A program made the translations under genes and the position numbers. This document shows, piece by piece, positions 4,807 to 5,300 of a DNA stretch of 5,300 nt (the stretch's first letter is position 1; each line of letters starts with the position of its first letter). The stretch is from Betaproteobacteria bacterium (GTDB lineage: Bacteria; Pseudomonadota; Gammaproteobacteria; Burkholderiales; SG8-39). Below the pieces are notes generated by a model. That model saw only the letters and a list, made by a program, of their open reading frames with translations. It was not told the origin of the DNA and searched no databases. Where the stretch lies: assembly GCA_007280315.1 (NCBI GenBank), contig QYQC01000206.1, forward strand, positions 1-5,300, read 5' to 3'.

Positions 4807-5300
4807 ATGACGGCCAAAGTCGCACTGGTTACAGGCATCACCGGACAGGACGGTGCCTACCTGGCCGAGCTGCTGCTTGCCAAAGGCTACGTCGTACACG
4901 GCATCAAGCGCCGCACGTCGCTGATCAACACCGACCGCATCGACCATCTTTATCAGGATCCGCACGAGACCGATCGCCGTTTCATTCTCCATCACGGCGA
5001 TCTCACCGATTCGTCCAACCTGGTGCGCATCATCCAGCAGACGCAGCCGGACGAAATCTACAATCTCGCGGCGCAAAGCCATGTCGCCGTTTCGTTCGAG
5101 GAACCCGAATACACGGCGAATTCGGATGCGCTCGGCACGCTGCGCCTGCTCGAAGCGATCCGCATCCTCGGCATGGAAAAGAGAACGCGCTTCTACCAGG
5201 CGTCCACCTCCGAACTCTACGGCATGGTGCGGGAGACGCCGCAGACCGAAACCACGCCGTTCTATCCGCGCAGTCCCTATGGTGTGGCCAAGCTCTATGC
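4807..5300 (+). CDS. gmd: GDP-mannose 4,6-dehydratase, 5' part (3' end outside window)
   Basis: Gmd converts GDP-D-mannose to GDP-4-keto-6-deoxy-D-mannose using a tightly bound NADP, the first committed step to GDP-L-fucose, GDP-D-rhamnose, GDP-perosamine and related sugars. The window holds 164 complete codons and no stop; the family is about 340–370 aa, so roughly half is visible. The extended-SDR Rossmann fingerprint is VTGITGQDGAYL (residues 8–19), followed by KRRTS (34–38), which in the family contacts the NADP phosphate, then HHGDLTDSSNL (62–72) and NLAAQSHVAVSF (86–97). The catalytic residues are Thr134 and Glu136 (ASTSELYG) and the pair Tyr158/Lys162 (SPYGVAK), all present. The start ATG has AGGAA 8 nt upstream and matches the family N-terminus. 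It lies 4 bp after manC, whose product GDP-mannose is its substrate. The enzyme deciding the final sugar should be encoded just beyond the window. Confidence 0.97.
   Translation, partial: MTAKVALVTGITGQDGAYLAELLLAKGYVVHGIKRRTSLINTDRIDHLYQDPHETDRRFILHHGDLTDSSNLVRIIQQTQPDEIYNLAAQSHVAVSFEEPEYTANSDALGTLRLLEAIRILGMEKRTRFYQASTSELYGMVRETPQTETTPFYPRSPYGVAKLY

Overview
The window looks like chromosomal DNA from a GC-rich betaproteobacterium. This rests on the recognisable sequence of PhaR and RimO, the phaR–rimO adjacency (which I recall from betaproteobacterial genomes) and strong G/C preference at third codon positions. No organism can be named from the sequence alone. All five genes lie on the + strand. 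Two of them, phaR and gmd, are cut by the window edges.

Layout: 1–426 is the 3' part of phaR, the polyhydroxyalkanoate (PHA) synthesis repressor. A 121-bp spacer (427–547) carries two tandem REP-like hairpin units. 548–1870 is rimO, the radical-SAM methylthiotransferase that modifies ribosomal protein S12. A 142-bp spacer (1871–2012) holds an 86-bp imperfect inverted repeat resembling a small non-autonomous element, which ends 21 nt before the next start codon. 2013–3020 encodes an NADP-type aldo/keto reductase. A 360-bp spacer (3021–3380) is dominated by a symmetric, palindromic array of ~25-bp modules at a 28-bp period. It also holds an orphan Shine-Dalgarno/ATG and a perfect 14-bp palindrome just before manC. 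3381–4802 is manC, a bifunctional mannose-1-phosphate guanylyltransferase/mannose-6-phosphate isomerase starting at TTG. Four bases later, at 4807, gmd (GDP-mannose 4,6-dehydratase) begins and runs off the window.

Functionally there are two parts. The left part is core metabolism (PHA regulation, ribosome modification, a general oxidoreductase) in separate small units. The right part is the start of a nucleotide-sugar block. ManC makes GDP-mannose from mannose phosphates and Gmd converts it to GDP-4-keto-6-deoxymannose, the precursor of GDP-fucose, GDP-rhamnose, GDP-perosamine and related donors for O-antigen or exopolysaccharide. The repeat-filled spacer at 3021–3380 lies at the boundary between these parts.

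No new multi-gene system is visible. The unusual content is in the spacers: three different palindromic repeat types in three consecutive gaps, a nested symmetric array, an apparent gene start that runs straight into that array, and weak or non-standard translation starts for rimO and manC.
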